Below are positions 1 to 10,554 of a stretch of 64,000 nucleotides of DNA, one piece after another. Location of the stretch: contig JAKSZU010000011.1 of NCBI GenBank assembly GCA_026018925.1, positions 11,977,485 to 12,041,484 on the forward strand, given 5' to 3'. A model generated the notes under the pieces. It was not told the DNA's origin, did not search any database, and saw nothing but the letters and a program-made list of their open reading frames with translations. Origin of the DNA: Tupaia tana (taxonomy: Eukaryota > Chordata > Mammalia > Scandentia > Tupaiidae). Each line of letters opens with the position of its first letter. Position 1 is the first letter of the stretch. A program made the position numbers and the translations under genes.

Positions 1-1117
1 CAGTATCTCCATGGTATTAACATTTCACTGCTGGGGGTTGGGGTAGTGTTAATGGGAAAAAAAAAAAAAAAAAAAAGGCTGAGAAAATGCAGTTTTCAGA
101 TGACAAAGGGCTTCCCTGAACAGGTGGAGTAGTTTAGGGAAGAAGGAGACCAAAAAAAAAGAGCATTAGAGAAAGCTAGCATGAGGGTTAGGCATGAGAG
201 AGAAGCTTCTGGAACCTTCCCCAAGTCTAATCAGAGGCCTACTCCTCCTGGGGGTGCTCCTGGCACCCTACACATGCCCTGTTTCAGAGCTCAGTCTGTT
301 TCTAATTCCCAATTTCCTTTTCACTTGTCAGTAAATCTGTCGAGAGCAGGGACTGCGCCAACATGGGCATCTGGCCCACGGTAGGTCAAGAGAAGACCTT
401 TGTTCACGGCTGGCTGTGTGCTGGGGCTCCAGGAGGCTCCGCCATCAGCACCGGCAGCTGCCCCACTCAGGCACCACCTCTGGAATGCTGGGACTGCTCC
501 CCTCGCCAGAGCGGTTTGGAAAGAGCCCCCTCTCACCGTCCTGCTCTCGTGGCCCTGAGCTTATGAAGACCCCGAGATGTTTCTGTTTCACAGGGGTGGG
601 CTCAATCAGACCCAGGCCCTGTGAGTAAGCCTGGCTCGCCCCACACAAGGCTCAGATTCTCCCCCAGGGCCCCGGGTCTGTGTTGGTCCTATCCTTCTGA
701 TAGCTTCTCCACTCAGTTAACAAGACACACCTGGCCATAGTCGTGTTCGCATAGGCACAGCTGTGTCCACAGCTTGCTGTCTTTCTTTCTGGAGATGGTC
801 TCTCAGACCCCATGGAAAGTGATGAGTGCAAGTCAGCCCTGGGACGGGCCGGGGTTGCATCTCAGTGAATCTCCCCAACAACCAGCACCACTTGAGCGTG
901 TAAGTCCTGGCAGCATGCACATCATTAGATCATGGGAATGTTTCAGGAACATCTGCCTCACAAAGATAAATAGGTGCAAAGCCAAACTCACTTGAACTTC
1001 AGGTATGTATCAGAATAAACAAGACTCTGGAAGGGAGGTGATTATCCACCTTTGAAGTTTGAAGACTCGGCCCGTTGTGACTCAGACTCACATCGCTTGG
1101 CCCTGGCACGCACTAGT
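1..1117. other. Unique intergenic DNA
   Basis: No exon, promoter or recognised repeat was seen apart from a poly(A) run at 57-76. The short open frames show no family resemblance and no codon structure, and are treated as chance. Confidence 0.6.
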
Positions 1118-1275
1118 TCTGTAGCCGTGGCCGCATTTCGTAACTTCCCTGTGCCTCGATGTTCTCGTCCGTAAAGCAAGGATAACAGTAGCATCTTCCC
1201 CACAGGATTGTGGGTAGATGGGACGAGGTGGTGCATACAAGGAGCCAGAGCAATGCCTGGCCCAGTGCTCACTTG
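1118..1275 (+). repeat. MIR SINE, 3' two thirds
   Basis: Reads like the MIR core and tail: a TAACTTCCCTGTGCCTCGAT segment (consensus AACCTCTCTGTGCCTCAGTT), then GTAAAGCAAGGATAA and CAATGCCTGGCCCAGTGCTC. It is strongly diverged, as expected of a Mesozoic element. Confidence 0.75.
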
Positions 1276-1756
1276 GTTAGTTACTTCTGCTGACTAATGG
1301 GTTCCCTCATGGTAAACACTCTTCTGTACATTATGGTGGCCGTCTCGATATGGGTCCTATCCCAAAGTCATTCATTTATTCTTCTCTCTTCTCTGCTGCT
1401 AACGGTAGCTTCTTAGGTTACTTTTGGAAATGCTGGGTAGTCATTTCTCAAGGCTTTCTCTCAGCAAAAGAAAATGATGGCCCAGTTCTGGCCAGTGAAA
1501 TGTAAAGGGAAACTGTGAGAGGTATCTGAGAGAGAAGTATGAAAAGGCTCCTTTCCTTTTGTCGTTTGGGTGCTCTGATGTGAAGATGTGATGCTTGGAG
1601 CTGAAGAAACCATTCTGCCACCATGAGGAAAGAGCCACATAGATTACAGAGACCTGAATTCAGTGCCTTGATATCACTGGTTATTGGTATCATTAATCTT
1701 ATGCCAAAACACTGAACTTCAGCCTTCTCGTTAATTTGGACAATTTAATAGCTTTC

Positions 1757-1759
1757 ATT

Positions 1760-1798
<39 letters not shown>

Positions 1799-2056
1799 GT
1801 GAGAGGTTTTTTGCTATAGGGCATGTGCACTCTCCAGAAAGACAGAGAGACACAGAGAGACAGAAAGCGAGAAATCACCCCCCAGGGGGGATGGCCACGC
1901 CTCAATCCCTTCTCCTCCATTCTCCTCTCGGGATCTTGGGCACGCACATACACAAGCCCGGCGTGAGTTTAAGCCACCGGGTCTGGGACTCAAACCTCAG
2001 TCGACTACATGGGAGTGCAGCGACATAGCCATTACGCCAACTGCTGGTCCCAATAC
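1757..2056 (-). repeat. SINE-A, full length
   Basis: The tail is a (TTTA)n run at about 1763-1798, followed by the whole SINE-A body in reverse to ..CTGCTGGTCCC at 2051. A target-site duplication CTTTCATTTTA occurs at 1752-1762 and 2057-2067, so this is a retroposed insertion with intact ends. Confidence 0.93.
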
Positions 2057-2067
2057 CTTTCATTTTA

Positions 2068-3370
2068 AAGCAGTATAAGTTTTGCTTTCTGTTACTTACA
2101 ACCAAAAATATCTTAGGTAACATTATAAACTAAGGAATCCTGATAGCATACACAATCCTGTGATGGTGGGATTGTTCCCATTTCAGAGGTGAAGAAGTTG
2201 AAAGCAACACAGCAGGACTTCTGAAAATGTTTCTAATTCTTATAAAACTCTGCAAGCCAGGCTTTATCTCCAGTTACAGATTTCGACGTATGTTCAGGAG
2301 ATTTTTTAATGCCCAGTGTTACACTATTAATACATGGAAGAGCTAGAATTTGAACCTACGTTTCTCAACTCAAAAGACGATGTTTTCCCAACACTCTTCA
2401 GCACTATTACACCGCTTCAAAATTCTTTTGGACATTTTACTCTATTATGAATATTGAATAGATACAAATGGAGTGACCCTAGTTCAGGCCGTGTCGACCT
2501 GAGCATAATTATGCTCATCTCTTAGAGAGTGTGTTTGCTAGCTAAATATTAGTCATAATAAAAATGAATGGCCGCAAGAGCTGGATGGAATTCACCGTCC
2601 TCAGACCCACGTGTCGATGTATATTTCTGTCTTTAGGCTCTCGGAGAATTTATATTCCCAATCCACACTTCAATGGGTAATTGCCCAGCGTCTGTTCTTT
2701 TTAAGTCTTTATTATTTTTTATTCTCCCCCAGATGTTGAATTGCGCTGCAGTGATGTCGGGATTTTAGTGAGAGGTCCAGCTGCTGGGTTTGGGAAATAA
2801 CCACGTTTGGTTTCTTTTCCGTCCTTCCACTTGAATTGATGATGAGGTTTTGATGAATGGTACCCTTCTCTCAGCCCTGCCCTCTTGGTGTGTGTCTGAC
2901 TCTGTGACAGCTTTGGTTTCATTACGCGGATGCGTCTCTCGTAAGGAAATGTATGTGGTAACTACTGCCAAGATCCAGAAGCCCGGACCAGGGATCTGTG
3001 GTCTAAGCGTCCTGGACTCCTCTCTGTACGGTATACCCAAAGGCAGGTGGGGGGTAGCTGGTCCATTTAAAGCTCTATCAGGCTGGGAGTTTGAGAGCAT
3101 GCCCGTCCTGCAGCGAATTGCAGGCGTATGGTGGGGATCAAGGACCTCAAGGGCCAAGGCAAGAGGAGGGGAGTAAGGGGACGAAGCTAGAGACCGATGG
3201 GAGGGAGCAGGTGGAGGTGGGCAGACCCACGTATTTCCTCCGTTTACCTGGAAAGGACCTGCAGTCTGGGCCTTCGTCACCCAAGCTTGGCCTCTGTCAC
3301 TGTCGGCACTAACTTAGTTTAGTTTGCTCACGTCTTGGCTCTCTAACTAAATTTGAAGTTCCTTGCATTC
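2068..3370. other. Unique intergenic DNA with possible old MIR
   Basis: Segments at 2180-2225 (CCCATTTCAGAGGTGAAGAA) and 2333-2410 (AGAGCTAGAATTTGAACC) resemble a reverse MIR split by about 100 bp of other sequence. The 171-codon minus-strand frame at 2765-3280 lacks any recognised domain. The palindrome at 2501-2516 is listed separately. Confidence 0.5.
2501..2516. promoter_or_regulatory. Perfect 16-bp palindrome with TAATTA core
   Basis: GAGCATAATTATGCTC is its own reverse complement and contains a homeodomain-type TAATTA core. It lies in AT-rich, repeat-free DNA. Any regulatory role is inference. Confidence 0.25.
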
Positions 3371-3374
3371 AAAA

Positions 3375-3735
3375 TCTGTTCCAGCTATCTCTTGCTGGGT
3401 TACAAATCGCCCCCAAGTTCAATGGCTTAAGGCGACGATGGTCGCTTTATTATCTCTTACCGTTTCACTGGGTGGGAAATTTGGGAAGACTTGGGCTCAG
3501 CAGTTCTGACCGGTGGTTTCATGTCGTTGCGATGAGAGAGGCTGGAGCAGCTGGGATCTGGCCAGCCATCTTTCTGCAGGGCCTCTCCGCTCCTCTCCTC
3601 TCCTTTTTCTCTTTCAAGGCCTTTCTGTGAGGGGAGTTAGGACGGCCTCGTCTCGCAGCAGGCCTCAGGGGCAGCCGGACTGCTGACATGGCTGAAACTC
3701 TCAGGACTGAGTATTCCGAGTAAAGTAGCAGCTGA
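3375..3735 (-). repeat. MaLR/ERVL-type LTR remnant
   Basis: Starts with an antisense LTR end (GCTGGGTTACAAATCGCCCC, GGCTTAAGGC, CTTTATTATCTC) and continues with GGCCTCTCC and GACATGGC motifs. The same family occurs at 17530-18360 (+) and 44285-44770 (-). The subfamily name could not be fixed by eye. Confidence 0.55.
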
Positions 3736-3798
3736 ACTGTTATGACTTTTCTGCTATACGCTGTTGGCCAAAAAGGTGCAAAAACTCACCTAATTTCA

Positions 3799-4047
3799 GG
3801 ACCAGCAGGTGGCATAGTGGTTAAGATGCTGGACTCCTATGCTCGACCATGGTTTGAGCCCCAGAGCTGGTAGCTCGAAATTCACGCTGGGTGCGTGTGT
3901 ATCCATACTCTAAATCCCGAGAGGAGAATGGAGGAGAAGGGACTGTGGCCTGGCCATCCCCCTGGGAGGTGATTTCTTGCTTTCTCTCTCTGTTTCTCTG
4001 GTAAGTGCATGTGCCCCATGGCAAAAATATCTCTCTAAAATAAAAAG
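3799..4047 (+). repeat. SINE-A', full length
   Basis: Head GGACCAGCAGGTGGCATAGT, box-B-like GGTTTGAGCC, long body ending CCCCATGGCAAAAATATCTC. A 14-bp target duplication CTCACCTAATTTCA occurs at 3785-3798 and 4048-4061. Confidence 0.92.
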
Positions 4048-4328
4048 CTCACCTAATTTCAAAGCAAGGGGACATAGATACCACCTCTGGATGAGAGGAG
4101 TGTCAGAGTTATACTTAGCAAGCGCTCTTGGGGTGGAAGCGATCTTGGCGGCCATACTGGAAGAGGTGCCTTCACGATGCTTAGTCTTCATATCTGATCA
4201 TTGACTTATTATTCATTTCTGCCTCTTCCACAGTACCTGCCACTGAGCTACCGTTATCACAAGTTCTTAATGAGTGCTGCAGCTTAATGCAACTCAATGC
4301 AACCAATTTTGTATGAAGAAGGCTACTC

Positions 4329-4511
4329 GGGGCCGGTAGGTAGCATGGTGGTTAAGGGCGCTGGACTCCCACATGGCTGACCATGATTTGAGTCCCAGAC
4401 CAGACAGCTTGCTTTTTTGCTTTCCCTCTCTCTCTTTCTCTCACTCTGTCCCTCTCTGGTCAAATTAAAAATAAAAAATAAATTTAAAAGTTAAATAAAA
4501 TAATTCTTTTA
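4329..4511 (+). repeat. SINE-B
   Basis: Head GGGGCCGGTAGGTAGCATGG, then the short CT-rich body and TCTCTGGTCAAATTAAA tail with A/T-rich extension ending ATAATTCTTTT. Confidence 0.9.
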
Positions 4512-4677
4512 CAAACAAAAAAGAACCTACTACTCAGTCATTGAGCACATACTAGAAAGAGACCCAGGTCAGGCCCAGGGGACATTGAGAAGACAAGCCC
4601 ACCTGCCCTCAGGGTCCTATCATCTGCTGAGACAGAGACCAGCAGTCACTGAATAATCATAGAAATACATCAGGACA

Positions 4678-4860
4678 GGGGATGGCAAGTGACGTGGTGG
4701 TTAAGGGCACTGGATTCCCACATGGTCAACCATAGTTCGAGTCTCAGACCTGGTGGCTTGCTTTCTCACTTTCCTGCTCTCTCTCTCACTCTGTCCCTCT
4801 CTGGTCAAATGTAAATAAATAAATAAATACATAAGTTTAAATAAAATAATTATTTTTTAA
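4678..4860 (+). repeat. SINE-B
   Basis: Complete head (GATGGCAAGTGACGTGGTGG) and (AAAT)n tail. AATACATCAG flanks both sides, and the right copy is shared with the SINE-A that follows. Confidence 0.88.
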
Positions 4861-4874
4861 AAATACATCAGAAT

Positions 4875-5151
4875 GGGACCAGCAGTTGGTATAATGGCTA
4901 TGTCGCTGGACTACCATGTAGCTGACTGTGGTTTGAGTCCCGGACCTGGTGACTTAAACTCACGCCGGGTGTGTGTACGTTTGTGCCCAAGATCCCGGGA
5001 GGAGAATGGAGGAGAAGGGATTGCAGCGTGGCCGTCCCCCCTGGGGGGTGATTTCTCGCTTTCTGTCTCTCTGTCTCTCTCAGTCTTTCTGGCGACCACA
5101 TGCGCCCTATAGCAAAAACCGCAAAAACCTCTCCAAAAAAAAGGAAAAAAG
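4875..5151 (+). repeat. SINE-A, full length
   Basis: Starts GGGACCAGCAGTTGGTATAA and ends AAAACCTCTCC plus A-tail. ATACATCAG on each side is the third copy of the same target word, so it landed beside the preceding SINE-B. Confidence 0.92.
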
Positions 5152-5513
5152 AATACATCAGGGCAATTATATGAAAAAAAATAACATCAAGTTATATGTT
5201 GGGAATTTAGCAGAGCAGAAGGCTGTTTATCTTTTGGGTAGGCAAGGCCAGAGATGACTTTCTTGAGGACTCCACTTGAGGAAGATTAAGAGTCATGAGG
5301 CAGACAGAGGCACCAAGGGAAGGCCACCGGGCGTAGCTGGACAGGTGCCCAGGGATGGCTGTCGGCCAGACGTCATGTGCTTGTGAAGATGGCGAGAATC
5401 ATGGCTAACGGGGATTTCACTCTTCCTCATGGGAGACCAGGGAGCGTGCCAGTCAGCACTCAGCCTGGAGAGTAGAACCACTCCAGGTACTTAGGGGACC
5501 AAATGGACTATTA
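5152..5513. other. Unique intergenic DNA
   Basis: No gene or repeat recognised. Confidence 0.5.
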
Positions 5514-5630
5514 GGCCAGGAGTGGTAGCATATACCGGAGTCCCAGCTGCTAGGGAGGCTGAGGCAAGTGGGTCACAGGTTTCAGGCCAACCTAACCAAC
5601 AGAGCAGGACTGCCTGTAACAATTAAAACC
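5514..5630 (+). repeat. 7SL-derived monomer (FLAM-like)
   Basis: GTCCCAGCTGCTAGGGAGGC, GAGGCAAGTGGGTCACAGG, CAGGCCAACCTAACCAACAG and GAGCAGGACTGCC match the order of a free left Alu monomer, with scattered substitutions and an A-rich end. It supports a Euarchontoglires source. Confidence 0.85.
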
Positions 5631-5795
5631 TAAGAAGTTATTAGAGGGAAATAGAGGGCTGGGCATGAAGGTCAGGAAGGTCATTTGTGGACATGACAAA
5701 GTGAGCATTTGGGGAAGGGTGTCGGCATTCTCAGCAGCCGGCAGCACCGGCTTAGGTGGGAGAGCTCAGAGAGTTTACTCAGAAATTGTGAGTGT

Positions 5796-5984
5796 GGGGC
5801 TGGACGGTGGCACGGTGTAAAAGCAGGATGCTCTGTGGGGCTGAACCACGCTGAAAGGTTCTGGGTGTACATCTGGAGACCTCCCTGATATGCCAGCACA
5901 CATGTGTGCCCATGTGGGGCGGGTTTAGGCTGGGAGTGGATTGTGGCACTAGGACCCTATTGGAGACTGCTTCTCTCTCTCTAT
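5796..5984 (+). repeat. SINE-D
   Basis: GGGGCTGGACGGTGGCACGG head, CTCTGTGGGGCTGAACCACG, then CATCTGGAGACCTCCCTGAT. The 3' CT-rich tail abuts a reverse SINE-C. Confidence 0.87.
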
Positions 5985-6205
5985 TTGCCAGAGGGTGTGT
6001 GTGGGCTCTCTGAAGGAAAAAGGGGGGGGGGGGGTAGGGATAGAAGAAAAAGTGAGAAAGCACCTCCCCTAGGGGACGATCATGTTGCAGTCCCTTCTCC
6101 TTCACCTTTCCTTCAGAATTTTCCTCAAGCCGCTGGCTCTGAAACTGGAACCGTGTGGTCAGCCACGTGGCATCCAGCTGCCTGAATCTCCAGGCCACAG
6201 AACCA
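5985..6205 (-). repeat. SINE-C, rearranged
   Basis: Reverse body with a poly(G) expansion at 6021-6034, AGTGAGAAAGCACCTCCCC, and GTGGTCAGCCACGTGGCATC near the head. It is directly joined to the SINE-D before it. Confidence 0.75.
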
Positions 6206-6246
6206 CTCCTCATCGTTTTTTATAATATGCATTTTCCATAAACTAT

Positions 6247-6501
6247 TTTCTTTAGGCAACGATTTTCATTGTAGGGCATGTGCTCGCTGGAAAGACAGAA
6301 GACAGAAAGTGAGAAGTCACCCCCCTGGGGGGGAGGGAGATGGCCATGCCACAATCCTTTCTCCTCCATTCTCCTCTCAAGATTTTGGGCACACACACTC
6401 ATGTGCCTGGTGTGAGTTTTAAGCCACTGTGTCCAGGACTCAAACCGTGGTCAACTATGTGGGACTCCAGCGACATAACCCTTACACCATCTGCTGGTCC
6501 C
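6247..6501 (-). repeat. SINE-A, full length
   Basis: Reverse copy ending ..CATCTGCTGGTCCC. TCCATAAACT occurs on both sides (6235-6244 and 6503-6512), giving a target duplication. Confidence 0.9.
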
Positions 6502-6655
6502 ATCCATAAACTCTTTGAAAACCCTCGTCTGTGTTGAAAATCTCAATATCTACAAGAACCTGGCTCATGATAAGAACCGAATAAAAGATCGCATTTTAAC
6601 AAGAATGAAGGTTCTTTGGGCCCATCATGCAGGAGTCTAGCATTTGTTTTTGTCC

Positions 6656-6785
6656 CTTTTTTTAATTATTCATTTTTTTTATTATTATTATTAATTTGAC
6701 CAGAGACAGAGAGAGAAAGGGAAAGCAAGAAAGCAAACCATCAGGTCTGGGACTTGCGCCTCAACCACCAGGCCACCTCCCGGCC
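6656..6785 (-). repeat. SINE-B, internally deleted
   Basis: (TTA)n tail, TTTGACCAGAGACAGAGAGA, then AGGTCTGGGACTTGCG. The segment between boxes B and A is shortened before CCACCTCCCGGCC. Confidence 0.8.
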
Positions 6786-7130
6786 TCTTGCTGAATGCTG
6801 CGAGTACAGAGCTGGTATTCCTCTGGGTCCTGGAGAGCAAGCTCTGGCTGACCATGAAGTGGGTGTGCGGAGGTTTCCCCTCTGTGGAGAAGTTGAAGGA
6901 GACCCAACAGTTTCAGTGGATAACGGCCCAGGCCACGGTTGATGGGACTGCAGCTGGGGTCCCTGTGTGGGTCGGGGTAGAAGTCAGAGAAATGGGGAAG
7001 GGAAGATGCTTTGCACAGACTAGACAGGGTCGAATTCTCTTCAGTGGCAATGGCTTCTATTCCTCTGTACTAACGCCATCTTGGTCCAAGTTGCCCTTCT
7101 CTCTCACTTGCATTAAAACAACAGCTTCCT
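6786..7130. other. Unassigned intergenic DNA
   Basis: A 117-codon open frame (6788-7141) spans this stretch and runs into the next SINE. It has no recognised domain, and the run-on argues that it is chance. Confidence 0.45.
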
Positions 7131-7378
7131 GGGCTAGATAGCCTAGTGGTTAAAGGGGCTGGATCCCACATGACTGACTGCATTTTGAATCCCATCCTGG
7201 AGGCTTGAAAAACACACCCGCTGCATGTATGTGCACGCCTCAAATCCCAGCAGGATGGAAAAGTAAGAGAAGGGCTTGTGGCAAGACTACGCCCCACTGG
7301 GGAGTGTTTTCTCCCTTTCCCTCTCTCTCTCTCTCTCTCTCTCTGGTGAGTGCACATGCTCTCTGGTAATTAAAAGGG
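7131..7378 (+). repeat. SINE-C
   Basis: GGGCTAGATAGCCTAGTGGT head, GGATCCCACATGACTGACTG, a (CT)n stretch at 7319-7341, end TCTCTGGTAATTAAAA. Confidence 0.88.
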
Positions 7379-7439
7379 AAAGAACAAAAGCCTCCCAACA
7401 TTGCCCCCAGCCCAGTCTCTGTCCTTCCTCTCTGCAGGC

Positions 7440-7640
7440 CACAGAATAATTAAAATCATGTCCCCAGCTTCCTCAAAACCCTGCACTGGCTTCCCATCAG
7501 TTCAAAGTAAAAGCCGCTGTCCTGTAAGTGGCTTGTCCCAGCCTCCACCTGCATCGCAACTTGCTTGAAGTGTCAGAGCTCCGGCAGCATCATTGGGGCA
7601 GACGTTCTGGCTGATCTTGCCCACTGCTGTAGCCACGTGT
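7440..7640 (+). repeat. L2 LINE 3' fragment
   Basis: CTGCACTGGCTTCCCATCAG and AAAGTAAAAGCCGCTGTCCT follow the L2 3' consensus (cactggcttcccat..agaataaaagccaaagtcct). Ends are approximate. Confidence 0.65.
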
Positions 7641-8248
7641 TGCCAGGCAGGTGCCCCAGCTCAGCCAGAGCTGCTCATGCTTCCAGAGAAACCACCTATC
7701 TGGGAGTTTTATTTAACGTCAAATCTGACGTTTCCAGATTGCTCAGGAATACAATTTTTCTTTTAATATCAAGTAGATTAAATAAGGGACCATGGATCTC
7801 TGGCTGTGGCCTCTGGCCTTGTGTAAAGGAGTGGTTGGGGAGATGGGAGGAGGGGGCAGCAACAGCCTTTCCAGGCCTCTTGTTTACATGCTCAGCCACA
7901 GCCACCAGAGGGCGCGAAAGGCCTCCTCCCCACTGAGCACACCCAATCATCTTCTACCTGCCCCACCCCCAAAAGAGAGCCAAAGTCCGCAACTGCCCTT
8001 CCAGGGTCCATACCTGGTGGGATGAGCAGAGTGGCCTGAGGCTGTTGGGTCCACCGGGCCAGGTCCCTCCAGGCTGATCTAGGGAATTCTCCTGGAACTT
8101 CATATATTGAAATTTTCCCGGCTCCTCTAGTTGAATTCTTGCTTCTCAAACCCCTGGTGCCCATGCACACTTGAGCAGTTCTCACCAGCAAAAGCCAAGT
8201 GAGAACAGAGCAAGGTTGGGGAGGGGAGGAAAAGAACCAGCTTGGATT
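7641..8248. other. Unassigned intergenic DNA
   Basis: GC-moderate DNA with no recognised gene or repeat. Open frames on both strands here overlap the SINE-D downstream or lack any domain. Confidence 0.45.
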
Positions 8249-8471
8249 GGGACCAAATGGTGGCACAGCGGGAAATGGGAGGTTCTGTGAGGCTAACCCA
8301 CTTGGGAAGGGTCCAGGTTTGTGTGCAGAGACCTCCCTGAGTATGCCAAGCATGTGATCCAGGGCCGCCTGAGACTGGAGGTGGACTGTGGTGTCAAGAA
8401 CTTGGAGATGCAGTCTCTCTCGCTCTCTTTCACTCATGGAAGGAATAAATACACAAACTTAAAAAAAAAAA
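8249..8471 (+). repeat. SINE-D
   Basis: CAAATGGTGGCACAGCGGGA head, CAGAGACCTCCCTGAGTATG, GGAGGTGGACTGTGGTGTCA, CT-rich end and poly(A) at 8461-8472. Confidence 0.88.
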
Positions 8472-8489
8472 ATGGAAGGCTTGGGAACT

Positions 8490-8634
8490 AAGCTTGCAGA
8501 CTCTGTGTCCCTTCAAACTCACATGTTGAAATCTAACCCAACATGTGCTATGAAGAGCTGAGTGTGTTTGGGGGCTGATTAAGTCCTGAGGGCTCTGCTA
8601 GAGGGAATTGTTTTACAAAGAAAAAATAGAGAAG
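8490..8634 (+). repeat. MST/MLT1-type MaLR LTR, 5' part
   Basis: CTCACATGTTGAAATCTAAC and GGCTGATTAAGTCCTGAGGG match the 5' half of MaLR LTRs (atgttgaaatctaaccc.., ggtgattaggtcatgaggg). The 3' half resumes at 10328, after about 1.7 kb of nested insertions. Confidence 0.75.
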
Positions 8635-8719
8635 AGACCAGCAGATGACATAGTGGTTAAGTCACTGGACTCCCACGTAATCGGCAGCAGTTTGAGTCCT
8701 GGACCCAGCAGCTTAAAAC
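8635..8719 (+). repeat. SINE-A, left half (split copy)
   Basis: Head GACCAGCAGATGACATAGTG through GGACCCAGCAGCTTAAAAC. The sequence stops exactly at AAAC and continues after the same AAAC at 9946, so an LTR has split the element. Confidence 0.9.
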
Positions 8720-8889
8720 TGTTACCAAACTCAAATCAGATCCACTTGCCCAAGGGCTAGAAAACCAAACCATAGGCACATGGTGTGATGAAGGAAAATA
8801 CGGCTTTATTGTAAAGCACAAAGCAAGGCGAGCTACAGCTCATGCTGAAAAGACCTGGTCTCCCCAAGGTATTCCCCACGTGTGATTTT

Positions 8890-9183
8890 TTTTTTAATTA
8901 AAGGAATCTTTCTTATTTATTTATTTATTTGTTTATTTTTAAGAGAGATTTTTGCTATAGGGCATCTGCACTTGCCGGAGAGACAGAGAGAGACAGAAAG
9001 TGAGAAATCACCCCCTGTGGGGGGTGGACATACCCCAATCCCTTCTCCTCCATTCTCATCTCAGGATTTGGGGAATACACGCATGTGCGCCAGTGTGTTT
9101 TAAGCCACCGGGTCCAGGACTCGAACTGGGGTTGACTATGTGGGAGTCCAGTGATGTAACCATTATGCTATCTGCTAGACCCA
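8890..9183 (-). repeat. SINE-A inserted in the solo LTR
   Basis: Reverse copy with an (ATTT)n tail. Target duplication CCCACRTGTGRTTTT at 8875-8889 and 9184-9198 (two G/A differences). Confidence 0.92.
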
Positions 9184-9308
9184 CCCACATGTGGTTTTAA
9201 GGGCAAAATTGGGGCCGAGGTTCCAGGCACATGATCAGTTCAGTGATTGGTTCAAGCATCTCCTGTCCATGTTATGTTTGATTGGCAAGGCCTTAGACAA
9301 TCACATTT

Positions 9309-9568
9309 TTTTATTTTTTTTAAGAGGTTTTTGCTATAGGGCACGTGCACTCGCCAGACAGACAGAGACAGAGAGACAGAAAGCGAGAAATCACCCCCCA
9401 GGGGGGATGGCCATGCCACAATCCCTTCTCCTCCATTCTCTTCTCGGGATCTTGGGCACGCACGCACACGCGCCCGGCGTGAGTTTTAAGCCACCGGGTC
9501 CGGGATGCGAACCGCGATCGACTACGTGGGAGTCCAACAACATAGCCATCATGCTAACTGCTGGTCCT
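9309..9568 (-). repeat. SINE-A inserted in the solo LTR (second)
   Basis: Reverse, full length, CpG-rich. A perfect 13-bp target duplication GACAATCACATTT lies at 9296-9308 and 9569-9581. Confidence 0.95.
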
Positions 9569-9945
9569 GACAATCACATTTCTGTTCAAACTTTTGGAGC
9601 TGTTGAGCCTGGAGTCTCTGAGCTCACAGCCATCGGGTTTCCATCTTACAAAACATCTTACATATTGAAATGAAAACCTTATCTTTCCTTTTAGTGAGAG
9701 TTTAAGAAGTCTAATGGCCCTTATTCATGGCCAATGTTGTTTCATTATCATAACCAAAGTCTGAAGTCTAACCCCTTACTCTAGGCCTTTACAATGTAAA
9801 TAGACCTTGTATTCCAAGCCCCTTAGAAAATACACTTTACTTTTAGTTCAGCCCTTCTTTTCAGTTTGGGAAATTCTTATTTTCTTCTTTAACAGAAGGG
9901 GAAACTGAGGAATTATCCTTCTTATGGGGTCCCTGCTCGGTTTCA

Positions 9946-10134
9946 AAACTTGCACTTGGTGTGTGTGCGTTGTGCGAGTGTGTGCCCGAAATCCTGAGAG
10001 GAGAATGGAGGAGAAGGGATTGTAGCTTGGCTATCCCCCTAGGGAGTGATTTTTCTTACTTCCTGTCTCTCTGTCTCTGTCCCTCCAGTAAGAGCATGTG
10101 CCCTATAGCAAAAATCTCTCTTAAAAAAAAAAAA
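9946..10134 (+). repeat. SINE-A, right half (split copy)
   Basis: Continues the copy begun at 8635: CTTGGTGTGTGTGCG.., GAGAATGGAGGAGAAGGGAT, to CCCTATAGCAAAAATCTCTC and poly(A). Confidence 0.9.
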
Positions 10135-10138
10135 AGAT

Positions 10139-10327
10139 GGGGCCGGCAGGTGGCATGGTGGTTAAGTGTGCTGGACTCCAGGATGCTAGACTCCCACATG
10201 GTCGACCACAGTTCAAGTCTCGGACCTGGCAGCTTGCTTTCTCACCTTCTTTCTTTCTGTCCCTCTCTAGTCAAATAAGAATAAAAATAAATAAATAAAT
10301 AAAGTTAATAAAATAATGTTTTAAAAA
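10139..10327 (+). repeat. SINE-B
   Basis: GGGGCCGGCAGGTGGCATGG head with a short local duplication (GGACTCCAGGATGCTAGACT). The (AAAT)n tail ends TAATGTTTTAAAAA. Confidence 0.9.
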
Positions 10328-10497
10328 ATGAAAGCGCCCACTCTACAGAACCTGCAGACAGGTTCTCGCCAGACTCCAAATCTGGCACTTCACTCTTGGA
10401 CTTCCCAGACTCCAGAACTGTGAGAAGTAAATTCCATTTGTTTATAAGTTACTCAGTTTATGGTATTTTGTTATAGCAGCCCAAAGAGACTACAACA
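10328..10497 (+). repeat. MST/MLT1-type MaLR LTR, 3' part
   Basis: CTCCAGAACTGTGAGAAGTA and TATGGTATTTTGTTATAGCA are the diagnostic 3' end of MaLR LTRs. It completes the element begun at 8490. Confidence 0.85.
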
Positions 10498-10554
10498 TAG
10501 CCCATTATCTTCTGTCTTACAATTACTAAAAATCTTAGGTGGGAGGTGGGATCT

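Larger units (their letters stand above)
8720..9945 (-). mobile_element. Solo ERV LTR, class I-like
   Basis: Starts TGTTACC and ends GGTTTCA, the TG..CA termini of a retroviral LTR, and is flanked by a perfect 4-bp duplication AAAC (8716-8719 and 9946-9949). Four base pairs is usual for class I (gammaretrovirus-like) ERVs. An AATAAA on the minus strand (complement of 8805-8810) sits where a poly(A) signal is expected, which gives the strand. Without two inserted SINE-A copies the LTR is about 650 bp. No internal gag/pol/env was seen beside it, so it is a solo LTR left after recombination. The family was not identified. Confidence 0.8.

Noticed and set aside
2765-3280. 171-codon minus-strand frame
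   Set aside because: No family resemblance, no splice structure or promoter context.
9191-9673. 160-codon + frame
   Set aside because: Most of it is a reverse SINE-A; the typical SINE translation recurs in dozens of frames in the window.
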